Positions 42,401-50,994 of a stretch of 64,000 bases of DNA are shown here, piece by piece. Source of the DNA: Glandiceps talaboti (lineage: Eukaryota; Hemichordata; Enteropneusta; Spengelidae); assembly GCF_964340395.1 (NCBI RefSeq), contig NC_135555.1, forward strand, positions 17,396,246 to 17,460,245, in the 5' to 3' direction. Made by a program: the position numbers and the translations under genes. The stretch's first letter is position 1, and each line of letters opens with the position of its first letter. A model generated the notes under the pieces. The model had not been told where the DNA came from. It saw only the letters and a program-made list of their open reading frames with translations, and did no database searches.

Positions 42401-45400
42401 TTGTAAAAAGTAGTTGTTAAAATAATTTTTTCAGCACTTTCATAAGCTATCAATATAAAAATAATAATAATAATAACATTTATAGAGCGCCAGTATAACA
42501 AATAGGGTTTGCTCAGAGGCGCTGAACAAAACTAAAAAGGTGAAAGGAATACATGCTGAAAAGGGATAAAAGTTAAAAACGTTCAAAGTCCCACAAGTTC
42601 AAAGTTCATAGATAAAAGTAGCAACTAATGAAACAAAATTAAAACTAGGCATACGCCATCTTAAAAAGATGAGTCTTCAGTTTTCGTTTATTATGTTATT
42701 AACATTTATTTCAACACTGATGTAAAATCTTTAGAAGTATTTCCTTTTCGACCATGTCAATATATTTTCTTTCCATCCTCATCCACACTAACTATTTTTC
42801 TCCCAGTATGATTTGTTTATATTTTCCTAGTAGTATTTTCAAATAAAATGACTTGTAAAATTTGCAGTTGATTCAAACACCCAAAACCTGAAAAATCATG
42901 CTGTAATTTACTATCGATGAACAATATTCAATGAGTCACTGGTCATTCCAGGTATGTTTTCTTGATAGAGTAAACAAAGTATGTCAAGGACAGCTGGTCC
43001 AGATTGTTTTGAAAAGTATCAGTCAAGAAAGACGTCTTCTCAATATTGCTACAATGTTATAATTTTCCAGACTTGTTGGCACCTTGGTTATACAATGTAT
43101 CCAAAGTCCTATCAGACATGTGTAGTGTCTGATAAGTACAGCATGAACACAGGCAAAAACACATCCCCTGATCAATAATCAAATTCTCCTTGCCCCTTGG
43201 GGCAAGTACTTTTCAAAACAACTTGCCCAAGCCTTCAAATCACTTGCCTGGGGCAAGTAAAAGGCCATTATTTCGACCCCTGCTGTATATTGATCCAGTC
43301 TGTCTGTTGTTTCTACCTGAGTGTACATACATGTATGTGTAGCAGGTCAATTTATTGACTAATTTGAATTTTTTTGTGTCCAACTTTTTGGAGAAGTCAC
43401 ACAATGCAAAGGTGGTGAAAGTGACTTTTTTGACAATAGATGGATATCAACCAAGGCAGCTAGGATGGAATTATTTCAGTTATTGCATTCAGCTTGAAAT
43501 TGAAAGAAAATTATCACCAAATTCTTAACTAGAACTCTTATGTGATATAATATCGGTACAGGTTGTAATGAACTAACTCACAGTGGTGCCAGTAAGTTTT
43601 GCAAATAAAACATACAATGTAATGTTAGCAAATATTAAAAAAATCATTGAATGAGTAGCAACTGTGAAAGGCCTGAAGTCCTCAGAATGTTTATTGATAT
43701 CAATCATTAGCTAGTAGACATCTATACTTTCCCATTTATCTCATAAATATATTTATGTGTGTTGTATTTTTAAAGTTTACATGTCATTATATTTGTAATG
43801 TGTGCATGTCATTGTATTTGTAATGTGTACATGTCATTGTATTTGTAAAGTGTACATGTCATTGTAAAGTGCATGTCTGTATGCGTACTGTATACTACAA
43901 ATGATATACACATGAGTGCACTAAATGTTCTTTGTACACGCATGTATATGCAATTGTGTGATCATACAGTATTGAAAATACATGTAGGAGAACAATAACT
44001 CCCATGGCGTGTGAGCGCATGCCAGTATGGGTACTCAGGGGTATTTGCTTGCAGTGTTTTCTGCTGCACTTCACTTCCTATGCTCATGAAAATATAACCA
44101 CGGAGAACACTGCAAATGCCCAGAGTATGCCTTACTTGCACTCACACACACATCATTGGGTCTGCCATTTCTATACTTCATACAAGTATTACTTACTTAC
44201 TGTGATCACCCAAGTTTAACCATGAAAGTGTGTTTAAAGCTGCTTTCTAGGTGGATGAGTTCTGTTCTTCCTTCTTCAGAACATATTTTAGGAATGTACT
44301 GTCTAGAAATTACAGGCGAAATAATACAAATAAAGCAATCATCAGTTATACCTTAAGACTAATCATGCAGATCATTGAACTCGGTGTTTGTGTTTCTTTG
44401 AAAAAAATATAAATTTATGAACGTGATAATATTCCTGTGTCTCTATTTCTGTAGACCCAGGAGCTGATGCCAGTGTCTGTGGGATGTGTGCAACCAGTGC
44501 TTCCGGCACCAATGCTGTACGGTATGGAACAATGAGAGAAAATGTCATGAATTTAGAAGTTGTGTTAGCCGATGGAACTATTATTCACACAGGGGGCAAA
44601 GGTAAAAGATCAAGGTAAGATAAGAAGCAAAGGTCAAAGGTTAAAGATAATCTTTGAATTATATGGTACTTCAGGGTAATATATTTTACTGTCAGTCTCA
44701 GTAAACATTATCAGGCTGTTGTACTCATTTTAATCCTATAGATAAATGTAGATATCACAGAGAGATATATTTGACCAGGCACAAATTAACACACCTTTTC
44801 TTGGTTATCAGCTGTCTCCTAATGAAACAAAATGGCATGTACATCAGTGCATCAAGGCAGGGTAAATGACTGCTCCTGAGTTGTACTTGCTTCAAAGAGT
44901 CAAAAATCAAAAGCAAAATATTTCAAGTCCCTCCCCTTTCAGACCATCAGAATTCTCTGAGGCCTCATCCTTTTCTTGCACTGATTTTCATTGTGGCCAC
45001 ACCCATTCTCCCTTCAAAGCCCCCCCCCCCTAATTTCCGTATATTTCTTAAACTCTATCATTATCTCCTGAATAGGAAAACATCAGCTGGCTATAATTTA
45101 ACCAACTTGTTTGTTGGTTCAGAAGGAACTCTTGGTATCATCACCAAGGCAACCATCAGACTGTATGGAATACCTGAAGCTGTAAGTAGAAACAATTATA
45201 TATCATTCTCCAAGCCAATGAAAATACGAGTGACCTTAGGGGTTTGTCACAAGTAATTTCCAGCTGAAAGAAGAACAATACTTGAGAATAACATATTTAT
45301 ACCAGCACCAGTAATATCAAAGAAAAATCGTGGAAAGTGATAACAATTTTGAATGTTTTGACTCATATTCTGAACACAGCAGTACCAGTGACTTAGACCT

Positions 45401-48400
45401 GTGTTGTCATGACATAGACACACGTTGTCATGTTGTAGAAAGACCAGACTATATATTCCATAATTTTTGTTCTAAATGGCTCGTGCATGGTATAACTTAA
45501 GTTATAATTCTCAAGGAGGAAGGGGGTAACTAGAATTAATTTTTGGCAAGGGGGGGTACCACTGGCCAGGTCTGGTAGGGGTGTGTGGCCAATGCTATCA
45601 ACACCAGAACCCATTTTAGTCAAAACCAATACCCCATTTTAGACCTTTCAACTTTTTAGAAGACCCTATTTTAGACCAACTTTGAACACATCATTGAACG
45701 ATGGATGCAATTTTGCGAATGCACAGTTAAACGTAACAATGCATTATGGGGCGATATCTAAGACCAGTCATTTCAGGGGGCCCGGTGTACATGCTATCTC
45801 ATAGTCACCGTATGAAAATGTCAACCAGTGAATTAGCAGTGGAAAATTCCCAAACTAGTTGAGAAATTATTTTAACTCCTTCCAGGACCCCATTTTAGGC
45901 GAAAACAAAATAAAAAATTGTGAAAAATGGACCCCATTTTAGACTCTCAAAAGACAGTACCCATTTTAGACCAAAGGGGGAAAAATCCTACCCCAAAGGT
46001 CGGCACATATACGTATACCCAATAGGTACCAGAAGTGAAAAACTAGGTGGGGTCTGGTAACCAGGACCAAAAAATTTCCTTCCTCTATATTTGTATCTAA
46101 ATTAGCTTAGTTTTATGAATTATGGTGAAATGAGCTTCATCAAAAAGGAAAGATCATTTTCAGTTTGTATGATAACATTTTTGATAAATTTCTTTTACTT
46201 GTGCATGCTAGGTACTTTGTAGTAGGTAACTATAGAAGTAAAACTTACGATAAACATCAAAATAGAGTTTTGTGGTTTTTACTTTAAAGTTATTCACGAC
46301 AGTTGATGAAAAATGAATAGGAATTATAACCCAGTCCTACTGTCTTTCATTTTATACATGTTCTTGTGTTTTAAAATAGTGTGCCAGTGATGTTGTTTGA
46401 CCAATATTGTATTCTATTTTGTCTATTACAGACAGTGTCGGCAGTATGTGCATTTGAATCTGTACACGAAGCCGTAGACACTGTCACACAAGTCATGCAG
46501 TGTGGGATACCTATGGCCAGAATCGGTAAGATAAAAGTTATTTTTAAATCTTTTTTGATCAAAGTAAACTTTTAATACTATGTATGTTCATCATTGAACA
46601 GTATGCGTTATGATTCATACACAAGTTCTCTTCTTCCATATTTGATTGAAAAACAGACATGTTTCAAACAAATCACTTGTCCTTCTTTGGTGTCTAACTG
46701 GATCTGACTAAATGATCCAAATTTGCTGCAGGTGCAGGTCCAGTTAGACAATGAAGGATAAATGATTTGTTCGAAACATGTCTGTTGCACAATCAAAAGT
46801 GAAAGAAGAGAATTTATGTATGAAAATAAAGTTTTGTTTTAAATGTAAAATTCGAAATTCTTACCTCCAATTTTCAACTTCAGTCTTTGCCAACAGATAA
46901 TTGACCATCTAGAATATGTGGCCTTACAGATATGTGGTAGTCGTAGGTCCCTGGAAGTTTGTATCAATCATTTCAATCTTTGTTTTTATGTTATTACTCT
47001 GGTAATCAAGGCTTCTGTCTACTAGGATAGATAAAAACTTAAGACTATTGTCAAAATCTATCTACACAACAGTGGTATGGTATTTTATATTGAATGGACA
47101 TTGCTTTAATTATAGTCTCAGTAGGGCAGCTGTCTCGAAGTCAGTTTCATATACTTGCAGTGTATACCATTTGGAGACTTCAAATGTTTGTGATATCTTC
47201 TTCACAGGGTGATTATATTCACACACCAGAGGAACTGCTCTCACCCACTTGTATAATTGAAATGTACCACATTGAACAACAATAGTTTTAGTCCATCTAT
47301 CTTAGAAAACCAAAGCTTCCATTACCAGAGTTGTATTACTAATGACGAGTGCTGATCAGTGTCTGTAGGAAATACAAAGATACTAGCATTATTTTTTGAC
47401 ATTAGGGTGCTAATATTGTCTATGAAAGAATTGATTTGTAAATCATATTTGTTTTGTTTAATTGTACCCGGATAAAATTTACTTTTTGTATGGTAGAATT
47501 CCTTGATGAGGTGATGATCAGAGCCTGCAATAACTACAGTAAGACAAATTACAGAGAAACACCGACCTTGTTCTTGGAGTTCCATGGCAGTGAGAAAATG
47601 CTAGATGACCAGGCAGAGTTTGTAGGTAAGGATTATGATTCAGTTAAATGTAACTTTATATTCGAAGTATGCACAAGTGCTTGTGATGTTGTCTGAGGCC
47701 ATTATAACCTTCATGGGTAAGGTGAGGAAAAGTGAAGTAGAAAATATATGTTCATCTGAAATGACACATTTGCATATTCATGATATCCCGTGCTCATTTG
47801 CATACAGTGATGTCACCTATTTATGTATGAGTGATGTCACATGGTTATTTGCATAATGATGAACTCATGTACCACACTCATTTGCATACTTGTGTCAATT
47901 GTGATTTATTCTGTTGCATCTTATAGGTGAAGTAGCTCAAGCCAATGGTGGGTCTAATTTTGTGTGGGCTAAAGAAGCTGATGAAAGGAACAAATTATGG
48001 ACAGCCAGACACAATGCATGGTATGCAACCCTGGCAATAAGGCCTGGTGGAAAGGTGAGACATTCTACCAAGGAAAAATGGCAGACGATTTGTCACAATA
48101 AGTTCAGTTTTATATTACTTAAATTGCACAAGATGATTTAGTGCTTGTATTCATCTGCATTAGTCTTCACTTTGTAACTGGAAATAATCAAATCTTTGAC
48201 TTTAGAGTTTAGCTTAAAAGGAGAACAAATATTCAGAACAACAGAACAACAGTTGATTCCAATTTTGGAACTCCTATCATTGTTTACTTACCCATAATGC
48301 CTCACCCCAATCTACATTTGGTCTTGCGTATGCCAGATTTGCAATTATTTCTGTAACTTAATGATAGCATCTAGGTTGTGTGTGGCAGGGTTGGTGTAAA

Positions 48401-50957
48401 TGATTTTTTCTGGGCTATGTAAGCATGAGAAATGCTGCTTAGGATCAACAAGCCTAACTTATGTTCCCTTTTGATTGGCTTTAAGCAAAGTATGTATTTT
48501 TCAGTAAATGTCTCATACTTACGGTACCATACATTGCATTTAGCAAAACTTACGTCTCTAGTTTCATTGATTTGTTATATTTATGCTGTAGTTGTACATG
48601 ATTCATATCATAGCTGATTTGAAGTAAAATTTTAATTCTTTTCAATAATTTAATATCATAGGGGATGTCTACTGATGTTTGTGTGCCAATATCAAGACTG
48701 CCTGAAATCATCGTAGAAACCAAAAAAGATCTGATGGAATCCACTGTCATTGGTATTAAATTTTCTCTCATCTGTGTTAGAAATTACACATAGATTTGTA
48801 GTAGAAAAACACACTGATATGTAGCATCCAAGACTGTGCCTCTTTTATATAATAATAATAATGACGTTGGTTTTTATGTACAATGTAGCGCTTTCACACT
48901 TTGTGCTCAAAGCGTGTTACAAATTATTACCCCTGGCACAGACCTATAGGGGCACAGTGGCACTTTATTTCCTCAGCTCCCTGGGGAGCATACAATCAAT
49001 TGCTGCCTCTATCAGCACATAGGATTGAAGCATTCACATTGCAACCTCTATCCTACCAGGTCACAAATTATACAGCTGGGTTGACTGAGGCACAATTGTG
49101 GTTCAAATCTTGCCCAAGGACTTTAGCCATTCAGAAACAAATGGCAGTGATGGGCTCGAACCTGCAACCTGCAGATTCCAAGCAAACCACTCTAACAATT
49201 CACCCATCATGACTCCAGTATGCACCTAAAAAAGCTTTACACTTTGTGTTGTTTCTTTGTATAAGAAAACTTTAGCCCATTCAAAGTTAACCCTGCACTA
49301 CACTGGGGCTATTATTTTGATCAGACAACCAACAATATGTTCTCTGAAAATTGTTACATGTCAGTTAGAGGCCTATTTTATCTATAAGTAGTTTTAGTAA
49401 TAAGTTGAAATTTGATTAATAGAGGGCACTGATTGTTGGGTGTGCAGAATCACTGTGATTGTATATTATACCATGATACTATTATATACTGCTACACAAA
49501 TACGTTTACCCACAGGTGATTCAATACTATTCAGGGTGAATGATATTATAAGTAAGTCATTATGTCTATAACAAAACAGTTTAAAAAAACATGCGAGTTG
49601 TAGCTAGTACATCGTTAAAATCAAGATAAAATCCAAGGGTCACATGCAAATCTTTTGAAGATGAGGTCAGGGAGAAGTACTATACGTGGCTACTATGGCA
49701 TAAAATATTTCATTGGATGATGTTAATCAGAGCTAATTTGGATCATAAAATGATAAAACAAAAACAATGAAAGAATAATTAGATCTTATTCCCCAATCTT
49801 TTTCTTCGTTCAGCCAAGAAAAATCCAAGTGACCCAATGGGGCTAGTGACTTGTAGTGACAACCCTTAGTTAGGTCACAAGCATTTTCCGGCTGAATGAA
49901 GAACAATATTGGAGAATAACATAATTATATACCAGCGCCAGTAATATCCAAGAAAATATGGGGAAAGTATTAAATGGCAATTTTGAACGTTTTGGCTCAT
50001 ATTTCAAACACAGCAGAACCAGTGATGTAGACACGCATTTTCGTCACATGTTGCTGTGGTGTAGAACTACCAGAGTATATATTCCATATTTTTGGTTCTC
50101 AATCACTTACTTGTGCATTGTATAAGATATCAATATTTTTAAGATCAGTGTCAGTGTAAACAAATAATTGTGACATTCTGTTTACTCTTTGTTGTGCAGG
50201 TCCTATTGTCGGCCATGTTGGGGATGGCAACTTTCATGTATTCATGAATATTGATGTGGATAATGAAGATGAAATTAAAGAAGCTAAACGGCTTGCTGAA
50301 AGAATGGCAAGGTAAAAGCCACATACCATTTGTAGCTCACAGGTTTTATTTTTATGTCAAGGGGTCAGATCGTATAGTTTGTTTCCCTAGGTCTTGGTTG
50401 ATAGGTTAGAGTCTGAGGTCAGAGGTCATAGTCTATGATAGTGTAGAAGTAAGATTTTTCTCAGTGACTTATTTACATAACATCAAGTACTCCGGTAGTA
50501 GTTTGGGACAACAAATTGCTCAGTTTATGATTAATTCACAGATTATGAATATTTTATTGCTTTTATTATAAAATGCTAATGTATATACATACTAAGTTTC
50601 ATCATTGTTTTATCATAATTCTTGGATTATTTAGTGAAAGGTATAATTGCAAAGAGTTCTATGGATGTGTCTGTACACAATAAAATTGTCCTGTTGTGCT
50701 CTAGTTGATTCCTCCAATGGTTTGATGATAGTTTTATTGGTATATGTCTTGGATGAAGACTTGTTCATATTTTATGTTTATTTCACAGACGCTCAATAGC
50801 TGTTGGTGGGACCTGTACTGGTGAGCACGGTATTGGACTCGGCAAGAAGCAACTCTTGGTTGAAGAGATAGGCAAGGCTGGAGTAGACACTATGAAATTG
50901 CTGAAATCTACTTTGGATCCGCAGGGCTTGTTGAATCCAGGGAAAGTTTTCCTGTAG
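17948..50957 (+). CDS. LDHD: Mitochondrial D-lactate dehydrogenase, FAD-linked, 12 exons
   Basis: Oxidises D-lactate (and related D-2-hydroxyacids) to the 2-oxoacid, passing electrons to the respiratory chain. Coding exons: 17948-18064, 20130-20248, 21453-21594, 22425-22566, 44455-44614, 45076-45181, 46432-46525, 47497-47625, 47927-48054, 48662-48752, 50200-50311, 50789-50957. All are GT-AG and keep frame: 502 aa, close to the human length of about 507. The N-terminus [19 protein letters not shown] is a basic mitochondrial presequence. FAD-binding (PCMH) domain: [18 protein letters not shown] and [13 protein letters not shown], then [19 protein letters not shown]. The C-terminal FAD-oxidase domain has GHVGDGNFH and [10 protein letters not shown] and ends in NPGKVFL. 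Nothing is missing or broken. Intron 4 (22567-44454) contains two antisense fibrinogen-domain genes. The gene shares its promoter region with RPL14. Its 3'UTR runs into an R270 repeat. Confidence 0.95.
19713..20041 (+). mobile_element. MITE-like element, family M, copy 3
   Basis: In LDHD intron 1. Left end AGGCTTTAAAAAAAACTTTG, right end ...GGTAACTAGAACC...TTTTTTTTAGGCC, inverted relative to each other. The same internal blocks as copy 1 are present. Confidence 0.75.
20583..20983 (-). mobile_element. MITE-like element, family M, copy 4 (inverted, about 400 bp)
   Basis: In LDHD intron 2. It begins AGGCCCTAAAAAAATTGTGT and ends with the inverted counterpart ...CGGAACCACATAATTTT...TTAGGCCT. It is the longest and cleanest copy and defines both terminal inverted repeats. 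Confidence 0.8.
21672..22025 (+). repeat. Interspersed foldback repeat, family F, copy 2
   Basis: In LDHD intron 3, starting 78 bp after exon 3. The hairpin arms run from CCCAATATTTTTATTCGCTC to GAATGAAGAAAAAAATTGGG with GTGACCTAA/TTTAGGTCAC inside. The conserved tail follows. It supplies the tail of a spurious open frame that reads through exon 3. Confidence 0.7.
22301..22323. repeat. Poly-C run (23 bp)
   Basis: Uninterrupted C run in LDHD intron 3, about 100 bp before exon 4. Confidence 0.85.
23820..24090 (+). repeat. Interspersed ~270-bp repeat, family R270, copy 2
   Basis: In LDHD intron 4. Matches 50995-51270 over most of its length, including ACTGTTTATGTCACTA versus ACTGTTTACATCACTA and a shared GTTGGGGTTCACTGATTGGATGA-type block (one base different). 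Confidence 0.7.
24114..24200 (+). mobile_element. tRNA-derived SINE, head fragment
   Basis: Reverse complement of the head of the SINEs at 36660-37003 and 48847-49216: GGAATCTACAGGTTGCAGATTCGAT, then a segment with TTTCTGAGTGGCTAAAGTCC. The body is missing. Confidence 0.6.
24892..24978. repeat. (CAA)n(CAAA)n microsatellite
   Basis: Tandem CAA then CAAA units, present in unit A and absent from the matching place in unit B (near 35030). Confidence 0.9.
25371..26565. mobile_element. Composite insertion: microsatellite, ~143-bp repeats and ~109-bp repeat; empty site in unit B
   Basis: Unit B reads CTCATTTTGCATGTTATT uninterrupted at about 35452-35469. Unit A has about 1.2 kb between CTCATTTTT and TTTTTCATGTTATT, flanked by ATTTTT on both sides (25365-25370, 26566-26571). 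Inside: TAGCACAACTG near the left end and its inverse CAGTTGTGCTA near the right end; TGTC/TG microsatellites (25420-25550); four tandem units of 134-156 bp with the anchor CATGATGATCCCATCAGTG (25797, 25941, 26097, 26231); and one unit of the CCTAGCAAC...CCCATAGCAACAG type. No coding frame. A related copy sits at 30060-30890. Confidence 0.75.
26930..33465 (-). CDS. Fibrinogen-domain (FReD) secreted protein A, four exons
   Basis: Exons in transcript order: 33465-33159, 32547-32414, 29443-29179, 27183-26930; 319 aa, GT-AG, phases 1, 0, 1. Residues 1-18 are a signal peptide ([18 protein letters not shown]). Then comes a Cys-containing stretch (KYTCRQHQ) and a heptad-type coiled coil (about 37-100) that contains a 21-residue internal duplication. 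The fibrinogen C-terminal domain follows (about 105-319): [49 protein letters not shown]. The calcium-site segment reads STSDRDHDQ. The signature [15 protein letters not shown] follows, and the end is [15 protein letters not shown]. The four FReD cysteines are present. The family includes ficolins, tachylectins and FREPs; a ligand-binding immune or matrix role is inference. It is nested in LDHD intron 4 on the opposite strand and is the tandem paralogue of gene B. Confidence 0.93.
27447..27544. repeat. (TG)n(TATG)n microsatellite
   Basis: In intron 3 of fibrinogen gene A, at the same relative place as the TATG tract in gene B (36452-36659). Confidence 0.95.
28345..29080 (+). mobile_element. 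Penelope-like element 3' fragment (GIY-YIG domain), 5' part inverted
   Basis: The plus strand from 28447 encodes [12 protein letters not shown] and continues through [13 protein letters not shown] and [13 protein letters not shown] to LSNFNRA and stop near 28780. This is the GIY-YIG endonuclease end of a Penelope-like retroelement. Immediately upstream, 28350-28446 is in opposite orientation: its minus strand encodes [26 protein letters not shown], so a 37-bp segment is present twice as an inverted repeat (28350-28386 and 28447-28483). The 3' non-coding tail runs to a short TA repeat near 29075. The reverse transcriptase is absent. It lies in intron 3 of fibrinogen gene A; unit B lacks it. 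Confidence 0.8.
30060..30890. mobile_element. Composite tandem-repeat element, second copy
   Basis: Two units of the ~143-bp repeat (30100-30360) are followed by three to four units of the ~109-bp repeat (TGCAAAT anchors at 30463, 30571 and 30681, each followed by CTAGCA... and CCCATAGCAACAG). It ends in ACAGTTGTGCTATAATGCCA, the same terminal block as the element at 25371-26565. It lies in intron 2 of gene A; the corresponding gene B intron is only about 0.5 kb and lacks it. Confidence 0.7.
30944..31400. repeat. Long inverted repeat (foldback element)
   Basis: Arms about 30944-31094 and 31258-31400. Shared words in inverted order include GTCAGTGCAGTAAGG, GAGTCAAATGGAACG and CTACACTTC. Arms are diverged; the spacer is about 165 bp. 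No coding frame. In intron 2 of fibrinogen gene A. Confidence 0.75.
31780..32115. repeat. Repeated TGACCTTGACCTT...CTTCAAGGTCA blocks
   Basis: Three blocks near 31819, 31948 and 32085, spaced about 130 bp. Each has TGACCTT-type words followed by a segment such as CATCTTCAAGGTCAA. Part of this array is also in unit B (37896-38080), so it predates the duplication. Confidence 0.55.
35929..39846 (-). CDS. Fibrinogen-domain (FReD) secreted protein B, four exons
   Basis: Exons in transcript order: 39846-39603, 38498-38359, 37851-37587, 36182-35929; 300 aa, with the same phases and gene structure as A. Signal peptide [18 protein letters not shown]; Cys-rich start [12 protein letters not shown] with two more cysteines than A, which may add inter-chain disulfides. 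The coiled coil is 21 residues (three heptads) shorter than in A. The FReD domain has [29 protein letters not shown], the calcium-site segment GTRDRDNDK, and [15 protein letters not shown], ending [15 protein letters not shown]. The first part of exon 3 is identical to A at the DNA level. It lies in LDHD intron 4 on the opposite strand. A secreted lectin-like role is inferred from the family. Confidence 0.93.
36452..36659. repeat. (TATG)n microsatellite, left part
   Basis: Interrupted TATG/TG tract. It continues at 37004-37075 after the SINE, as if the SINE landed in it. Confidence 0.95.
36660..37003 (-). mobile_element. tRNA-derived SINE with (ATT)n tail, copy in gene B intron 3
   Basis: Read on the minus strand: a tRNA-like head with a GTTAGAGTGGTT A-box-like segment and a GGTTTGAGCCCC B-box-like segment, then a body and a GCGCTTTGAGCA tail block, ending in (ATT)n. 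Matches 48847-49216 almost throughout but lacks about 35 bp near 36920. Inserted within a TATG microsatellite. Confidence 0.8.
40370..41040. repeat. Local duplication upstream of fibrinogen gene B, copy 1
   Basis: Matches 43860-44400 in the same orientation. Shared blocks include GTGTGAGCGCATGCCAGTATG, CACTTCCTATGCTCATGAAA and CGGTGTTTGTGTTTCTT-like sequence. It is separate from the A/B duplication. No gene seen in either copy. Confidence 0.7.
42100..43282. mobile_element. Non-autonomous DNA transposon T2 (1183 bp), 5-bp TSD, paralogous empty site
   Basis: Begins CAGGGGTCGAAATAATG and ends with its exact reverse complement (17 bp). Flanked by CTGTA at 42095-42099 and 43283-43287. The matching place in duplication unit A (34172-34195) reads CAGTGCTTGTAAATTGATC without the element, so the insertion followed the duplication. 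Subterminal copies of CTTGCCC/GGGCAAG occur in both orientations at both ends. No transposase. A nested SINE-like insertion lies at 42460-42690. Same family as T1 by its ends. Confidence 0.88.
42460..42690 (-). mobile_element. SINE-like insertion with (ATT)n tail nested in T2
   Basis: Read on the minus strand it ends ...AGGCGCTTC-like...TAGGCGCTC-like (here GGCGCTCTATAAATGTTATT, then ATT repeats). This resembles SINE or LINE 3' tails common in marine invertebrates. Its 5' boundary is unclear. Confidence 0.45.
43860..44400. repeat. Local duplication upstream of fibrinogen gene B, copy 2
   Basis: Second copy of the 40370-41040 block. It ends about 55 bp before LDHD exon 5. A short tandem GTACATGTCATTGTATTTG repeat precedes it at 43770-43870. 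Confidence 0.7.
45215..45500 (+). repeat. Interspersed foldback repeat, family F, copy 3 (left arm truncated)
   Basis: In LDHD intron 6, beginning about 35 bp after exon 6. The tail closely matches 49870-50125 (ACATATTTATACCAGCACCA, GACTATATATTCCATAATTT). Confidence 0.7.
45540..46080. repeat. CCCATTTTAGACC-type repeat plus family M fragment
   Basis: The words CCCATTTTAGAC or CCCATTTTAG recur at least five times with short spacers, ending ACCCCAAAGGTCGGCACATA. A related block lies at 41220-41420 (ACCCCAAAGGGTGACACATA). At 46027-46080 a fragment of MITE family M follows (AGTGAAAAACTAGGTGGGG). LDHD intron 6. Confidence 0.55.
46615..46823. repeat. Foldback hairpin in LDHD intron 7
   Basis: Arms about 46615-46705 and 46736-46823 are inverted and well matched (AACAGACATGTTTCAAACAAAT versus ATTTGTTCGAAACATGTCTGTT), with a loop of about 30 bp. 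No coding content; MITE-like. Confidence 0.8.
47768..47887 (+). promoter_or_regulatory. Cluster of four ATTTGCAT octamers and two GTGATGTCAC motifs
   Basis: Perfect ATTTGCAT at 47768, 47796, 47847 and 47880, all on the plus strand, within LDHD intron 8. GTGATGTCAC (CRE/ATF-like) occurs twice between them (about 47807 and 47831). ATTTGCAT is the POU/Oct consensus. It could be an enhancer, or a degenerate tandem repeat that happens to carry the motif. Confidence 0.45.
48847..49216 (-). mobile_element. tRNA-derived SINE with (ATT)n tail, fullest copy
   Basis: In LDHD intron 10. On the minus strand the head reads GGGTGAATTGTTAGAGTGG (A-box region) and GCAGGTTCGAGCCC (B box, GGTTCGAGCC), followed by a body of about 250 bp, an ACGCTTTGAGCAC tail block and (ATT)n. 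Pol III promoter spacing is plausible. Confidence 0.8.
49788..50125 (+). repeat. Interspersed foldback repeat, family F, copy 4 (fullest)
   Basis: In LDHD intron 10, ending about 75 bp before exon 11. Hairpin arms CCCAATCTTTTTCTTCGTTC and GAATGAAGAACAATATTGG, then the conserved tail to TTGTGCATTGTATAA. Confidence 0.75.
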
Positions 50958-50994
50958 GATGTATACTGCCTGTCTTTTCTCCTATGTAGTGCAA

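Larger units (their letters stand above)
34840..43760. repeat. Segmental duplication, unit B
   Basis: Carries fibrinogen gene B. See unit A for the matched blocks. Unit B has private insertions: a SINE and an inverted repeat in intron 3, and transposon T2 at 42100-43282. It lacks the composite elements and the Penelope fragment of unit A. Confidence 0.85.
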
